A DNA stretch of 64,000 bases from Bradyrhizobium jicamae (GTDB taxonomy: Bacteria; Pseudomonadota; Alphaproteobacteria; Rhizobiales; Xanthobacteraceae), in NCBI RefSeq assembly GCF_018130215.1, contig NZ_JAFCKQ010000009.1, positions 124,001-188,000 on the forward strand, given 5' to 3'. This document shows positions 1 to 8,737 of this stretch, one piece after another. Position 1 is the stretch's first letter. The number at the start of each line of letters is the position of its first letter. A program made the position numbers and the translations under genes. Under the pieces are notes generated by a model. That model did not search any database and was not told the origin of the DNA. It was given only the letters and a program-made list of their open reading frames with translations.

Positions 1-2
1 CG

Positions 3-941
3 GTATCGCCGGACCAGGCCCAGCAGGGCCGCCTGCCGCCGGAGTCCGAACTCTTGATGAGCGCGTCGCCGCCGCCCGTGCCTTACGTGGTCAAGAAGCA
101 GGTCCTGGTCTCCGGCGCCGAGTTGTCCGATGCACAGCCCGGTTTCGACCAGCGCACCGGCGAGCCGATCGTCAGCTTCAAATTCAACACGACAGGCGCG
201 CGCAAATTTGCCCAGGCGACCAGCGAGAATGTCGGCCAGCCCTTCGCCATCGTACTCGACAACAAGGTGATCTCCGCGCCCGTGATCCGTGAGCCGATCA
301 CCGGCGGCCAGGGCCAGATTTCCGGCAGCTTCACCGTGCAGTCGGCCAATGATCTGGCGATCCTGATGCGTGCCGGCGCGCTGCCGGCGCCGCTGACCGT
401 GATCGAGGAGCGCACCGTCGGTCCGGGCCTGGGCCAGGATTCGATCGAGAAGGGCGAGCTTGCCGCCTATGTCGGCTCGATCCTGGTCATCGTGTTCATG
501 CTGGTCACCTACCGGCTGTTCGGCGTGTTCGCCAACATCGCGGTCGCCGTCAACGTCGCGATGATCTTCGGCCTGCTGTCGCTGCTCAACGCCACGCTGA
601 CGCTGCCGGGCATTGCCGGCATCGTGCTCACGGTCGGTATCGCCGTCGACTCCAACGTGCTGATCTATGAGCGCATCCGCGAGGAGCTGCGCGGCGGGCG
701 CAACGCGATCTCGGCGATCGACGCCGGCTTCAAGCGCGCGCTGGCGACCATCCTCGATTCCAACATCACCACCTTCATCGCTGCCGCGGTGCTGTTCTAT
801 ATCGGCACCGGACCGGTGCGCGGCTTTGCCGTGACGCTTGGCATCGGCATCATTACCACGGTTTTTACCGCCTTCACCATGACGCGACTGATCGTCGCCG
901 GGTGGGTGTGGTGGAAGCGGCCGCAAACCGTGCCGATCTGA
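3..941 (+). CDS. secD: Protein translocase subunit SecD (C-terminal part)
   Basis: The reading frame is already open at the left edge, so the 5' end lies outside the window; 312 residues plus stop are visible. SecD forms a complex with SecF and YajC in the inner membrane and uses the proton gradient to finish Sec-dependent export. The visible part holds the end of the periplasmic head, including GQPFAIVLDN and a GQISG turn, then the hydrophobic block of transmembrane helices with the family motifs GIAVDSNVLIYERIREE and DSNITTFIAA. secF begins 10 bases after the stop, as in a secDF operon. The assignment is secure; only the N-terminus is missing. Confidence 0.96.
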   Translation, partial: VSPDQAQQGRLPPESELLMSASPPPVPYVVKKQVLVSGAELSDAQPGFDQRTGEPIVSFKFNTTGARKFAQATSENVGQPFAIVLDNKVISAPVIREPITGGQGQISGSFTVQSANDLAILMRAGALPAPLTVIEERTVGPGLGQDSIEKGELAAYVGSILVIVFMLVTYRLFGVFANIAVAVNVAMIFGLLSLLNATLTLPGIAGIVLTVGIAVDSNVLIYERIREELRGGRNAISAIDAGFKRALATILDSNITTFIAAAVLFYIGTGPVRGFAVTLGIGIITTVFTAFTMTRLIVAGWVWWKRPQTVPI

Positions 942-951
942 GAGGCCTGTT

Positions 952-1977
952 GTGACCCATTACGTTCTGATTGGCCTTGGCATCCTGATTGTCATCCTGA
1001 CCGTCGTGTCGGTGTATGGCCTGTTGCCGTCGTTGCGCATCGTGCCTGACGATACGCATTTCGACTTCACGCGCTTCCGCCGCATCAGCTTCCCGATCTC
1101 GGCGCTGCTCTCGATCCTCGCGATCACCCTGTTCTTCACCCACGGCCTGAATTTCGGCATCGACTTCAAGGGCGGCACGCTGCTGGAGGTCAGGGCCAAG
1201 TCCGGCACCGCCGACATCGCCGGGATGCGCACAACATTGAATGCCCTTGGTCTCGGCGAAGTGCAGTTGCAGCAGTTCGGTGGTCCGGCCGAGGTCTTGA
1301 TCCGGGTCGCCGAGCAGCCCGGCGGCGATGCCGCGCAGCAGGAGGCGGTGTCGAAGGTTCGCGGCGCGCTGGGTGAGTCCGTCGACTATCGCCGCGTCGA
1401 GGTGGTCGGCCCGCGCGTTTCCGGCGAGCTGCTGGCCTTCGGCATGCTTGGCCTGATGCTGGCGATCGTAGGCATCCTGATCTATCTCTGGTTCCGATTC
1501 GAGTGGCAGTTCGCGCTCGGTGCCATGATTGCAAACGTCCACGACATCGTGCTGACGATCGGCTTCATGTCGATCTCCCAGGTCGATTTCGACCTCACCA
1601 GCATCGCGGCGCTGTTGACGATTCTCGGCTATTCGCTCAACGACACGGTCGTCATCTACGACCGTATCCGCGAAATGCTGCGGCGCTACAAGAAGATGCC
1701 GATGCCGCAGCTTTTGAACGAATCGATCAACTCGACGCTCTCGCGCTCGATTGTCACCCACGTCACGGTGACGCTGGCGCTGCTCGCGCTGCTGTTGTTC
1801 GGCGGCCAGGCGATCCACAGCTTCACGGCCGTGATGATGTTCGGCGTCGTGCTGGTCGGCACCTACACCTCGATCTTCATCGCCGCGCCGATCCTGATCT
1901 ATCTCGGCGTTCACACCACGCGGGGCGAGGCGCAGGAGGCGCCGGCCAAAAAGCCGGACGCGGCAGCCAGGAAGTAA
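952..1977 (+). CDS. secF: Protein translocase subunit SecF
   Basis: A 341-residue inner-membrane partner of SecD. The GTG start at 952 has a GAGAGG Shine-Dalgarno sequence just upstream. An N-terminal transmembrane helix is followed by the NFGIDFKGGTLLEV motif that is diagnostic of SecD/SecF, a periplasmic domain, and a block of helices containing DIVLTIGFMS and SLNDTVVIYDRIRE. The C-terminus is a short Ala/Lys-rich tail in the cytoplasm. It lies 10 bases behind secD and 6 bases before the Mth938-domain gene, so the four genes to 3227 look like one transcription unit. Confidence 0.97.
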   Translation: MTHYVLIGLGILIVILTVVSVYGLLPSLRIVPDDTHFDFTRFRRISFPISALLSILAITLFFTHGLNFGIDFKGGTLLEVRAKSGTADIAGMRTTLNALGLGEVQLQQFGGPAEVLIRVAEQPGGDAAQQEAVSKVRGALGESVDYRRVEVVGPRVSGELLAFGMLGLMLAIVGILIYLWFRFEWQFALGAMIANVHDIVLTIGFMSISQVDFDLTSIAALLTILGYSLNDTVVIYDRIREMLRRYKKMPMPQLLNESINSTLSRSIVTHVTVTLALLALLLFGGQAIHSFTAVMMFGVVLVGTYTSIFIAAPILIYLGVHTTRGEAQEAPAKKPDAAARK

Positions 1978-1983
1978 CCGATC

Positions 1984-2367
1984 ATGGCCAATCCCTCGGA
2001 CGCTCCCCATCTTCCGAGGTCGGCGCCGATCGAAGCCTACGGCAAGGGAGGCTTCGCATTCGCCGATATGTCGCATCGCGGCTCGCTGTTATGCCTGCCC
2101 GATGCCATCTGGGCCTGGCCGGTGACGCGGCCGCAGGAGATTGACCAATATTCGCTCGATCGGGTGTTCGCGTCAGCGAACGCGATCGATACGCTGATCG
2201 TCGGCACCGGCAACGAGGTGTGGGTGCCGCCGAAGGGCCTGCGCGAGGCTTTGCGGGCGGTGCGGGTCGTACTTGATGCGATGCAGACCGGCCCTGCGAT
2301 CCGCACCTACAACGTCATGCTGGGCGAGCGGCGGCGTGTGGCGGCGGCACTGATCGCGGTGCCATGA
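1984..2367 (+). CDS. Mth938-like domain protein (NDUFAF3-related)
   Basis: A 127-residue protein of the Mth938/DUF498 family. Visible family features are the YGKGGFAFAD strand near residue 20, the LPDAIWAWPV segment and the LIVGTGNEV turn near residue 70. The human relative NDUFAF3 is a complex I assembly factor. The bacterial role is not established; adjacency to secDF suggests work at the membrane. The stop codon overlaps the ATG of the next gene in an ATGA, which implies translational coupling. Confidence 0.88.
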   Translation: MANPSDAPHLPRSAPIEAYGKGGFAFADMSHRGSLLCLPDAIWAWPVTRPQEIDQYSLDRVFASANAIDTLIVGTGNEVWVPPKGLREALRAVRVVLDAMQTGPAIRTYNVMLGERRRVAAALIAVP

Positions 2368-3227
2368 GCACGACGGAAGCACCGAAGGATGGCGCGGCTT
2401 TCTGCGCCGATCTGGTGCGGACCCATGATTTCGTGCGCTATGCGTCGACCTTGTTCATGCCGGGTCCGGAACGCCGCGTCCTGCTGTCGATCTACGCCTT
2501 CAACGTCGAGATATCGCGCGTCCGCGAGCAGGTCAGCCAGCCGCTGCCCGGCGAGATGCGGCTGCAATGGTGGACCGACACGCTGGCCGGAGCGGAGCAT
2601 GGCGGCGTCGAAGGCAACCCGGTCGCCTCGGAGCTGCTGCATACGATCAATCGTCACGGTCTGCCGGTCGAGCCGCTCGCGCGCCTGATCGAGGAACATC
2701 AGTTCGATCTCTACAATGACCCGATGCCGTCGATGGCCGCGCTCGAGGGCTATCTCGACGCGACGGCTGCGGCGCTGTTCTCGTTCGCAGCGCGCGCGGT
2801 GGCGCGGCCCTCGGGGGAGATTGACCATCTGGCGCGGCATGCCGGCCTCGCGCAAGGCATGGCGCAGGTGATCGCGACGCTAGGGCGGGATGCCTCGCGG
2901 CAGCAATTGTTCCTGCCGCTTCAGCTCCTCCAGCAGCATGGCAGCAGCAAGGAAGAGGTCTTCGCCGGCAAGCCGACGCCGAAGATCCGTGCGGCGATCG
3001 ATCAGCTCGCAGGCGAGGCGCAGGGGCATCTCAAGGCGGCATTTGAGCTGCTTGCGGATGTGCCGTCCGAGGTGAGGCCGATCTTCCTGCCGCTCGCGCA
3101 TGTTCGACGCGAGCTGCACCGCGCGGCGAGGGCAGACGTTGATCCGTTCCTTCCAGTAGCGGCCTCTCGCCTGCGCATCCTGTGGACGCTATGGCGCGCT
3201 GCGCGCAGCAGGGAATTCGGCGGGTAA
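2364..3227 (+). CDS. Squalene/phytoene synthase family protein (NDUFAF6-like)
   Basis: A 287-residue member of the trans-isoprenyl diphosphate synthase (SQS/PSY) fold. The segment FVRYASTLFMP and the LLSIYAFNVEISRVREQ helix match this family. The strict DXXXD diphosphate-binding signatures of true phytoene synthases are not obvious: the first is replaced by FNVEISRVRE, and a region near residue 95 reads LARLIEEHQFDLYND. That pattern, and coupling to an NDUFAF3-like gene, fits the NDUFAF6 group of complex I assembly factors better than a carotenoid or hopanoid enzyme. It overlaps the upstream gene by 4 bases. No other terpenoid genes lie nearby. Confidence 0.85.
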   Translation: MSTTEAPKDGAAFCADLVRTHDFVRYASTLFMPGPERRVLLSIYAFNVEISRVREQVSQPLPGEMRLQWWTDTLAGAEHGGVEGNPVASELLHTINRHGLPVEPLARLIEEHQFDLYNDPMPSMAALEGYLDATAAALFSFAARAVARPSGEIDHLARHAGLAQGMAQVIATLGRDASRQQLFLPLQLLQQHGSSKEEVFAGKPTPKIRAAIDQLAGEAQGHLKAAFELLADVPSEVRPIFLPLAHVRRELHRAARADVDPFLPVAASRLRILWTLWRAARSREFGG

Positions 3228-3247
3228 ACAAGTATCTTGAGATCCGT

Positions 3248-3532
3248 TCACGTCCGCTGCTTCGGAATGTGTTTGGTAAAGATCCGGATGGTCGCACCCT
3301 TGACCATCGATCCGCTGTCGTAAAGGTCGGAGGCGATCTGCTCGATGGCGTCGCGCAGCCCGACGAACTGTCCCTGCCGCGCAATGCTCGGTGTTCCCCG
3401 CGTGCCGGCCAGTTCGTCCATCGCGGCATCGCTGATCTGGCATTCGACGGTTTGATCGCCGTCCAGCATGGTAAAACCGAACGCCATCCGTTCGGGATCA
3501 TATCCGCCGATGCGGCCACGCATGAGTGGCAT
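3248..3532 (-). CDS. DUF1488 family protein
   Basis: A 94-residue cytoplasmic protein. I chose the ATG at 3532 because an AAGGA sequence lies about 7 bases upstream and the domain begins shortly after it; an in-frame start at 3637 would only add low-complexity residues. The core contains MAFGFTMLDGDQTVECQIS followed by a helix-rich part ending in RIFTKHIPK, consistent with the small DUF1488 family of rhizobia, whose function is unknown. It converges with the squalene-synthase-like gene, with 20 bases between the two stops. Confidence 0.7.
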   Translation of the reverse strand: MPLMRGRIGGYDPERMAFGFTMLDGDQTVECQISDAAMDELAGTRGTPSIARQGQFVGLRDAIEQIASDLYDSGSMVKGATIRIFTKHIPKQRT

Positions 3533-3654
3533 CGAACATGTTCCTTGAGCGTCCCCCGGGACAAGAGTGGGGTTTTGGGAGGCGTTTGTCGAGGGTCGAG
3601 GGGTGTCCTGTTCTCGGGCGAGCAAGCCAACGCGCAATGACTATTCATCGCGCC

Positions 3655-4758
3655 TCAGCGGGCGAGCTTGTCCATCTCGGCCACTTCGAAATTGAAGCGG
3701 TCGCGCAGATTCTTGCGCTGTTCGAGGATATCCTTGAGGAATTCGCGATCGGCGTCGCTGCGCATCATCGGTTCGATCAGATCGATCTGGTTCATCGCCA
3801 CGAGCTGCAGGATCTCGGTACGCGGCTTGCCCGCAGCGTCGCGCGGCAAGGCATGGACTACCTGGATGTGTTCGGGCGGCTTGATGCCCTTGGCCGCGGC
3901 GAGCTCGTTGCGCAGCGTCTTTTCCAACGCAGCCTGGTCGGCTTCGACGAAGGCATAGAGACCGACGCCGACGCGGCGGTCGGCGAAGGCGACGATCGCG
4001 GTGTCGCGCACATCGGGATTGCGGCGGATCAGGTCGACGAGCACGGGCGCATCATTGACCAGCCGCCGTCCGCCGCCTTCGCGGTCGGTGAAATTGAACA
4101 GCCCCCGCGTGATCGCCTGATAGACCTTCTTGCCGGTCTTGAGCCAGATGCTGGCGAACGCCGACTTCCTGGCGAGCACCTTGCGTTCCATCGGCGTCAG
4201 GGCTTCCGGCGCGTAGCTGCGCTTGTGCTTCAGCAGATGCCGCAGGTCCTCATAGGCGGCGATGCGGAACAGACGGCTGCGGCGCTTGAAGCAGGCCGCG
4301 AGCTGGAAGTCGGTGAGGTAGGCGCGGCCGTCGCGTCCGACCAGCCAGTTCTGCTCCTTGGCGAGATCGTTGTGACAGATGCCGGCGCGGTGCAGCTTGC
4401 GCAGCGCAAGCTTTGCCGACCGGAAGTAGGCGACGTCGCCATGCGGCTTCGCCAGATGCAGCGCCACGCCATCGATGAACCCGCGCACCAATGCGCGCTT
4501 GCCGGCCCACAGCAGCCTGGGGCCGACCTCCAGATCGCGTGCCAGGGTCAGCGCACGCCGCTCGCGCGAGAACAAATGGAGCGCCAGGGCGAATGACCAG
4601 AACGGCACCTGATCGAGCCGGCGCAGCACGCCCTCGACTTCGCCGTCATCGGCGCGGAAGCGGCCGCGCTCGACGGTGGAGAACACGTCGCGCTTGAGCA
4701 GGACGCCCTGGCTCCATCGCGCCGACAGCGTGGCAGCGTCGTCGTTCGGCAAGCTCAT
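3655..4758 (-). CDS. Atypical protein kinase fused to an AMP-binding-enzyme C-terminal domain
   Basis: A 367-residue protein with two parts. Residues about 20-220 resemble small RIO/lipopolysaccharide-kinase-like folds: the catalytic loop is CHNDLAKEQN (HND at 129-131 in place of HRD, with a following Asn) and the metal-binding motif is TDFQ (149-152) in place of DFG. Residues about 245-325 match the C-terminal domain of acyl-CoA and acyl-adenylate ligases, ending in LPRDAAGK with the invariant Lys at 311. The ATG at 4758 is 5 bases after the trmFO stop, so the two genes are almost certainly co-transcribed. The substrate is unknown. Confidence 0.8.
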   Translation of the reverse strand: MSLPNDDAATLSARWSQGVLLKRDVFSTVERGRFRADDGEVEGVLRRLDQVPFWSFALALHLFSRERRALTLARDLEVGPRLLWAGKRALVRGFIDGVALHLAKPHGDVAYFRSAKLALRKLHRAGICHNDLAKEQNWLVGRDGRAYLTDFQLAACFKRRSRLFRIAAYEDLRHLLKHKRSYAPEALTPMERKVLARKSAFASIWLKTGKKVYQAITRGLFNFTDREGGGRRLVNDAPVLVDLIRRNPDVRDTAIVAFADRRVGVGLYAFVEADQAALEKTLRNELAAAKGIKPPEHIQVVHALPRDAAGKPRTEILQLVAMNQIDLIEPMMRSDADREFLKDILEQRKNLRDRFNFEVAEMDKLAR

Positions 4759-4763
4759 GGTTC

Positions 4764-6197
4764 TCAAGCCGCAGCCGCAACGCGCAGGTGATCTGCGATC
4801 CAGTGATCGAGGTCGGCGAGCGCCCGCGAGCTCATCGCCTGCTTCTTGGCGACCGTCTTCTCGTTGCCACGCAGCCGCGAGCCATCCGGCTTCTTCGTCG
4901 GCGGATTGGTGAGCGGCGGGAACAGACCGAAATTGACGTTCATCGGCTGGAACGAGCGCGGCCCGGCCTCGATGGTCTCGATATGGCCGCCGGTGATGTG
5001 GCCGAGCAGTGCGCCCAGCGCTGTCGTGGGCGGCGGCGGCGTCAGTGACAGGCCGCGCGCGTCGGCGGCGGCGCAAAGCCCCGCGATCAGCCCGACGCTC
5101 GCGGATTCGACGTAACCCTCGCAGCCGGTCATCTGCCCGGCGAAGCGCAGCCGCCGCTGCGCGCGCAGGCGCAATTGGGCGTCCAGCAGTTTTGGCGAGT
5201 TCAGGAACGTGTTGCGATGCAGGCCGCCCAGACGGGCGAACTCGGCCTTCTCCAGGCCCGGGATGGTGCGGAAGACGCGCTGCTGGGCGCCGTGCTTCAG
5301 CTTGGTCTGGAAGCCGACGATGTTGTAGAGCGTGCCGAGCTTGTTGTCCTGTCGCAGCTGCACGATGGCATAGGGCTTCACCGTCGGATTGTGCGGATTG
5401 GTCAATCCGACCGGCTTCATCGGCCCGTGCCGCAGCGTTTCGTGACCGCGCTCGGCCATCACCTCGACCGGCAGGCAGCCGTCGAAATAGGGCGTGTTGG
5501 TCTCCCAGTCCTTGAAGTCGACCTTCTCGCCGTCGAGCAGCGCAGCAACGAAGGCGTCATACTGATCCTTCGTCATCGGGCAATTGATGTAGTCGGCGCC
5601 GGTGCCGCCGGGACCGACCTTGTCGTAGCGCGACTGGAACCAGGCCACCGACATGTCGATGGAGTCCCTGTGGACGATCGGCGCGATCGCATCGAAGAAC
5701 GCCAGTGCGCTCTCGTCCGTGAGCTGCCGGATCGCATCCGCGAGCGGCGCCGATGTGAGAGGGCCGGTCGCGACGATCACGTTACTCCAGTCCGCGGGCG
5801 GCAGGCCGGCGACTTCCTCGCGGCTGATCTCGATCAGCGGATGTTCGTTCAACGCTTTCGTGACGGCGGCCGAGAAGCCGTCACGGTCGACCGCCAGCGC
5901 GCCGCCGGCTGGCACCTGATTGCCATCGGCCGCCCGCATGACCAGCGAGCCGAGCCGCCGCATTTCCGCATGCAGCAGACCGACTGCGTTGTTGGCGGCA
6001 TCGTCGGAGCGGAAGGAGTTCGAGCAGACCAGTTCGGCGCAGCCTTCGGTCCGGTGCGCTTCGGTCATCCGATGGGGACGCATCTCGTGCAGCACGACGC
6101 GGATGCCGGAATTGGCGACCTGCCAGGCGGCTTCCGAGCCGGCGAGCCCCGCGCCCACGATGTGCACGGGTTGGGAAGAGGAGTGATGCGGTGTCAT
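4764..6197 (-). CDS. trmFO: Methylenetetrahydrofolate-tRNA-(uracil-54-C5)-methyltransferase, FADH2-oxidizing
   Basis: A 477-residue flavoenzyme that makes 5-methyluridine at position 54 in the T-loop of tRNAs, with methylenetetrahydrofolate as carbon donor. The FAD-binding [11 protein letters not shown] motif is near residue 15. Family signatures are [32 protein letters not shown], the [22 protein letters not shown] block and [14 protein letters not shown]. It is the first gene of a two-gene unit with the kinase-like gene. A terminator for the upstream DUF1127 gene separates the two units. Confidence 0.97.
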   Translation of the reverse strand: MTPHHSSSQPVHIVGAGLAGSEAAWQVANSGIRVVLHEMRPHRMTEAHRTEGCAELVCSNSFRSDDAANNAVGLLHAEMRRLGSLVMRAADGNQVPAGGALAVDRDGFSAAVTKALNEHPLIEISREEVAGLPPADWSNVIVATGPLTSAPLADAIRQLTDESALAFFDAIAPIVHRDSIDMSVAWFQSRYDKVGPGGTGADYINCPMTKDQYDAFVAALLDGEKVDFKDWETNTPYFDGCLPVEVMAERGHETLRHGPMKPVGLTNPHNPTVKPYAIVQLRQDNKLGTLYNIVGFQTKLKHGAQQRVFRTIPGLEKAEFARLGGLHRNTFLNSPKLLDAQLRLRAQRRLRFAGQMTGCEGYVESASVGLIAGLCAAADARGLSLTPPPPTTALGALLGHITGGHIETIEAGPRSFQPMNVNFGLFPPLTNPPTKKPDGSRLRGNEKTVAKKQAMSSRALADLDHWIADHLRVAAAA

Positions 6198-6245
6198 GGC
6201 GCAGCGTTAGCGCGTTTTGATCCCGCATGCATCTGAAACTGAACC

Positions 6246-6281
6246 AAAAACGATAACGCCCGCTGAAGCAGCGGGCGTTAT
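6246..6281 (-). terminator. Intrinsic terminator after the DUF1127 gene
   Basis: A perfect 12-bp inverted repeat, ATAACGCCCGCT at 6253-6264 and its complement at 6270-6281, with a 5-base loop. On the minus strand it is followed by CGTTTTTGG. It lies 27 bases after the DUF1127 stop. Confidence 0.85.
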
Positions 6282-6307
6282 CCGTTCATTAGATGGCCGA
6301 TGAGCGA

Positions 6308-6460
6308 TCAGGCGTTGTAGGTGCCGGCCGCAACACGCGGAATGTCCGAGCGATCAAGGCCGATATCGGCCAGTTCGCGATCGCTGAGCTGGGACAGTTC
6401 GCTGACGTTGCGCTGGTAATCCCGGAAAGCCTGGATCATGCGGATGAGCGAGAGCAGCAT
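6308..6460 (-). CDS. DUF1127 domain small protein
   Basis: A 50-residue protein. An AGGAG sequence lies 8 bases before the ATG at 6460. The C-terminal half carries the DUF1127 signature LSDRELADIGLDRSDI, and the N-terminus is a short amphipathic helix. In alphaproteobacteria, Arg-rich DUF1127 proteins have been linked to RNA turnover and to phosphate or carbon metabolism; this copy is not especially Arg-rich, so its role is open. It ends at a strong terminator and appears monocistronic. Confidence 0.9.
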   Translation of the reverse strand: MLLSLIRMIQAFRDYQRNVSELSQLSDRELADIGLDRSDIPRVAAGTYNA

Positions 6461-7312
6461 TTGTAGTCTCCTAGTAGTTCCGATTCAGCCCTTCAACGGC
6501 CTCATCGTTGGAGTGAATATAGATGGGATTTTGCAGTGCAGAAGTTCCGATGTTGCGGTGCAGCTAAGACCAAAATGCATAACGGAGGTAAGGTCTGCTT
6601 AACCGTTTGGCGCGCGTTGAGGACGGCGACAGGCCATAGTTCCACAAGGCCGTTCGCTTGAGAAATAACTCTCGTACAATCATGCGTTTGATTGAATTTA
6701 TATGCCGGTAATCCGGATCACAAGGTGGTAACCTGAGACCGAGAAATCAAGGAAGCCCATGCCGCTGCTTAGGCTGTGGACTGATCTTCTTCCATGCACG
6801 ATTCGCATGCAATCGATCCCATTTGAATGGATTTCGGATTCATAATATGAGCTAGCCCGGACTATGCGGTCGACACCGCGCGTGAGGACGGTTGGACTGA
6901 CCCGCACCTGGTTTGACTCTGCTTCAGCGACTGCCTGGTCCCCTCGCCAAGGCGCAGCGAGGGGGGACCGCGACGCTCCGGGCGAACGAAACGCAGCCGA
7001 GTCGCATCAGCCGCGGCGTCAGGGGAGATGGACGTCGCCCGGCCGGCCCTATCGCTCTGGCTGCATTCGTCGGTGCTGCAACTGCGAACTCTGTTGATCC
7101 GAACATGCACCGCAGTATGTGCGCGCGACGCGCGATTCCTTACCGGGACGTAATGAAAATGCGACGAAACGCAGACGGGAGCTGCGCGCAGCGCTCATCA
7201 CAATCGTATCGCGTGAAGTTCATTCTGATCGTTGCGGGGAACAGCGAATAATCGTTCCGCAGATTCCGCAATAACGCTGGGTTCTGCCTAAGAACAAAAG
7301 ATGGAAAATCCC
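6461..7312. other. Intergenic region without a convincing gene
   Basis: About 850 bases of mixed composition. Short open frames here lack ribosome binding sites and family resemblance. One strong hairpin is visible: GGTCCCCTCGC at 6937-6947 pairs with the G-rich segment around 6955-6968. AT-rich tracts near 6690 and 6840 could hold promoters. Nothing else can be supported. Confidence 0.5.
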
Positions 7313-7579
7313 ATGATCAAAACACTGATCGGTGCAGCCACCATGGTGGCCGTTGCTTACGCCGTTGCTCCTGCCCAGGCGGCCCATATGGGCGGCACGG
7401 GCTGCAGCGGCGCAAACATGACCAAGACCGAAACCGCGGTCGAAGCCATGGCGGACAACGACGTCAAATTCGGGGCGGAGAAGGAAATCTCGCTCGCGCA
7501 GGATGCGATGCTGAACGGCAAGATGGGTGCCTGCGGCATGCACCTCGGCAAGGCTGCGCACGCCGCCATGGCGAAGTAA
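7313..7579 (+). CDS. Small secreted protein of unknown function
   Basis: An 88-residue protein, counted from the ATG at 7313; an in-frame ATG at 7301 would add four residues. A clear signal peptide runs MIKTLIGAATMVAVAYAVAPAQA, with cleavage likely after AQA. The mature part is only about 65 residues, His/Met/Ala-rich, with two Cys (in GTGCSG and MGACGMH) that could form a disulfide, and a repeated Lys-Glu-Met pattern. It is followed by an intrinsic terminator and stands alone. I do not recognise the family beyond resemblance to small rhizobial exported proteins. Confidence 0.75.
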   Translation: MIKTLIGAATMVAVAYAVAPAQAAHMGGTGCSGANMTKTETAVEAMADNDVKFGAEKEISLAQDAMLNGKMGACGMHLGKAAHAAMAK

Positions 7580-7600
7580 GCTTTTGATCATTGCGACAGG

Positions 7601-7629
7601 GGCCGGTCGCCTGGGGCGATCGGCCTTTT
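7601..7629 (+). terminator. Intrinsic terminator
   Basis: GGCCGGTCGCC at 7601-7611 pairs with GGCGATCGGCC at 7615-7625, with one G-U pair, followed by TTTTGATTT. It ends the small secreted protein gene and sits between converging genes. Confidence 0.8.
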
Positions 7630-7684
7630 GATTTGTCTTCTGTTCACGCGCTTTCGTGACGTGAGCCGGTGCCCGCTTCGCTCG

Positions 7685-8500
7685 CTAAGGCGCGTGGGCG
7701 AGCTGGCTGGCGAAATAGCCGACGGTCCTGGTGTAGACCTCGCTCTTGTTCCACTGCTGCAGCACCGCGAAATTCTCGCTGCCGGGCTCCCAGTCCTTGC
7801 CTTTCTTCCACCCGTAGCTTTTCAGGAAGTTTGCGGTCGAGGCCAGCACGTCTGGCACGTTGTGCAGCAGATCGCGCTTGCCGTTGCCGTCGAAGTCGAC
7901 CGCGAACTTGATGTAGGATGATGGCATGAACTGGGTCTGGCCGATCTCGCCGGCCCAGGCGCCGCGCATCTCCTGCGGCGCCAGATCGCCGCGCTCGATG
8001 ATGCGCAGCGCATCCATCATCTCGGACTTGAACATGTCGGATCGGCGGCAGTCATAGGCGAGGGTGGCCAGCGACCGCATGGTCGGAAACTTGCCGGTGT
8101 TGACGCCGAAATCGGTCTCCAGCCCCCAGATCGCGACCAGGATCTCGCCGGGCACGCCGTAGGCGTCCTCGATCCGCGACAGCACCGAGCCGTATTGCTT
8201 CATCATGTTGGATCCGCGGAGCATGCGCGGCGGCACCATCCGGCCGGAGAACTGCTCAAAAGTCTGGCTGAACACCTGCTGTGAATGATCACGCGCCAGG
8301 ATCGCCTTGTCCTGGGTGACGCCGGCAAGGCCGGCCTGGATCGCGTTTTGCGAGATGCCCTTGGCGACGGCTTCCTTCTTGAAGTCGTCGAGCCAGGCCT
8401 CGAACGAGCCTGTCCCGCAAGGGGTTGCCAGCGCGGATGCGGTCGATGCGAGCAGCCACGTGCCAACGACGAGCGTGCGATAGGTCAAACGAGAGGTCAT
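7685..8500 (-). CDS. Lytic murein transglycosylase (MltB-like, SLT_2 domain)
   Basis: A 271-residue exported enzyme that cleaves peptidoglycan glycan strands with formation of 1,6-anhydro-muramyl ends. The ATG at 8500 gives a good signal peptide (about residues 1-26, ending ASALA). Hallmarks are the GVPGEILVAIWGLETDFG segment with the catalytic Glu at 128, the TMRSLATLAYDCRRS segment, and GEIGQTQFMPSSY. The YGWKKGKDW tail is typical. No lipobox is seen, so it is probably a soluble periplasmic form. There is no C-terminal peptidoglycan-binding domain, unlike many longer relatives. It is transcribed alone. Confidence 0.92.
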   Translation of the reverse strand: MTSRLTYRTLVVGTWLLASTASALATPCGTGSFEAWLDDFKKEAVAKGISQNAIQAGLAGVTQDKAILARDHSQQVFSQTFEQFSGRMVPPRMLRGSNMMKQYGSVLSRIEDAYGVPGEILVAIWGLETDFGVNTGKFPTMRSLATLAYDCRRSDMFKSEMMDALRIIERGDLAPQEMRGAWAGEIGQTQFMPSSYIKFAVDFDGNGKRDLLHNVPDVLASTANFLKSYGWKKGKDWEPGSENFAVLQQWNKSEVYTRTVGYFASQLAHAP

Positions 8501-8675
8501 ATGGCCGTTCACTCCAGAAGCCGACGATGCCATCGACATTGGTCGCGGACACGGCGCGTATGATCTCGGCAACAGCGGCCAAAACAAGGCTGGTGTCCGC
8601 AACATGATTGCTACAGCGTTGCAAATGCCGCGCCATTCAAAGCGACTCGACCGGATCGAACAAGCCCAAACGGCA

Positions 8676-8704
8676 GACCGCCGGCCGAGTTTCGGCCGGC
8701 GGTC
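8676..8704 (-). terminator. Hairpin terminator after the DUF2189 gene
   Basis: A perfect 13-bp stem: GACCGCCGGCCGA at 8676-8688 and its complement at 8692-8704, with a 3-base loop. The T-tract on the minus strand is weak (GTTTGG), so efficiency is uncertain. Confidence 0.6.
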
Positions 8705-8737
8705 GGTCATGCATCCCGGCTTGAGCGCGACCCGGCG

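Noticed and set aside
874..2076. A 400-codon minus-strand frame opposite secDF
   Set aside because: Shadow frame; secD and secF on the plus strand are unmistakable.
6913..7251. A 112-codon plus-strand frame before the small secreted protein gene
   Set aside because: No ribosome binding site, no family resemblance, and it contains the hairpin at 6937-6968.
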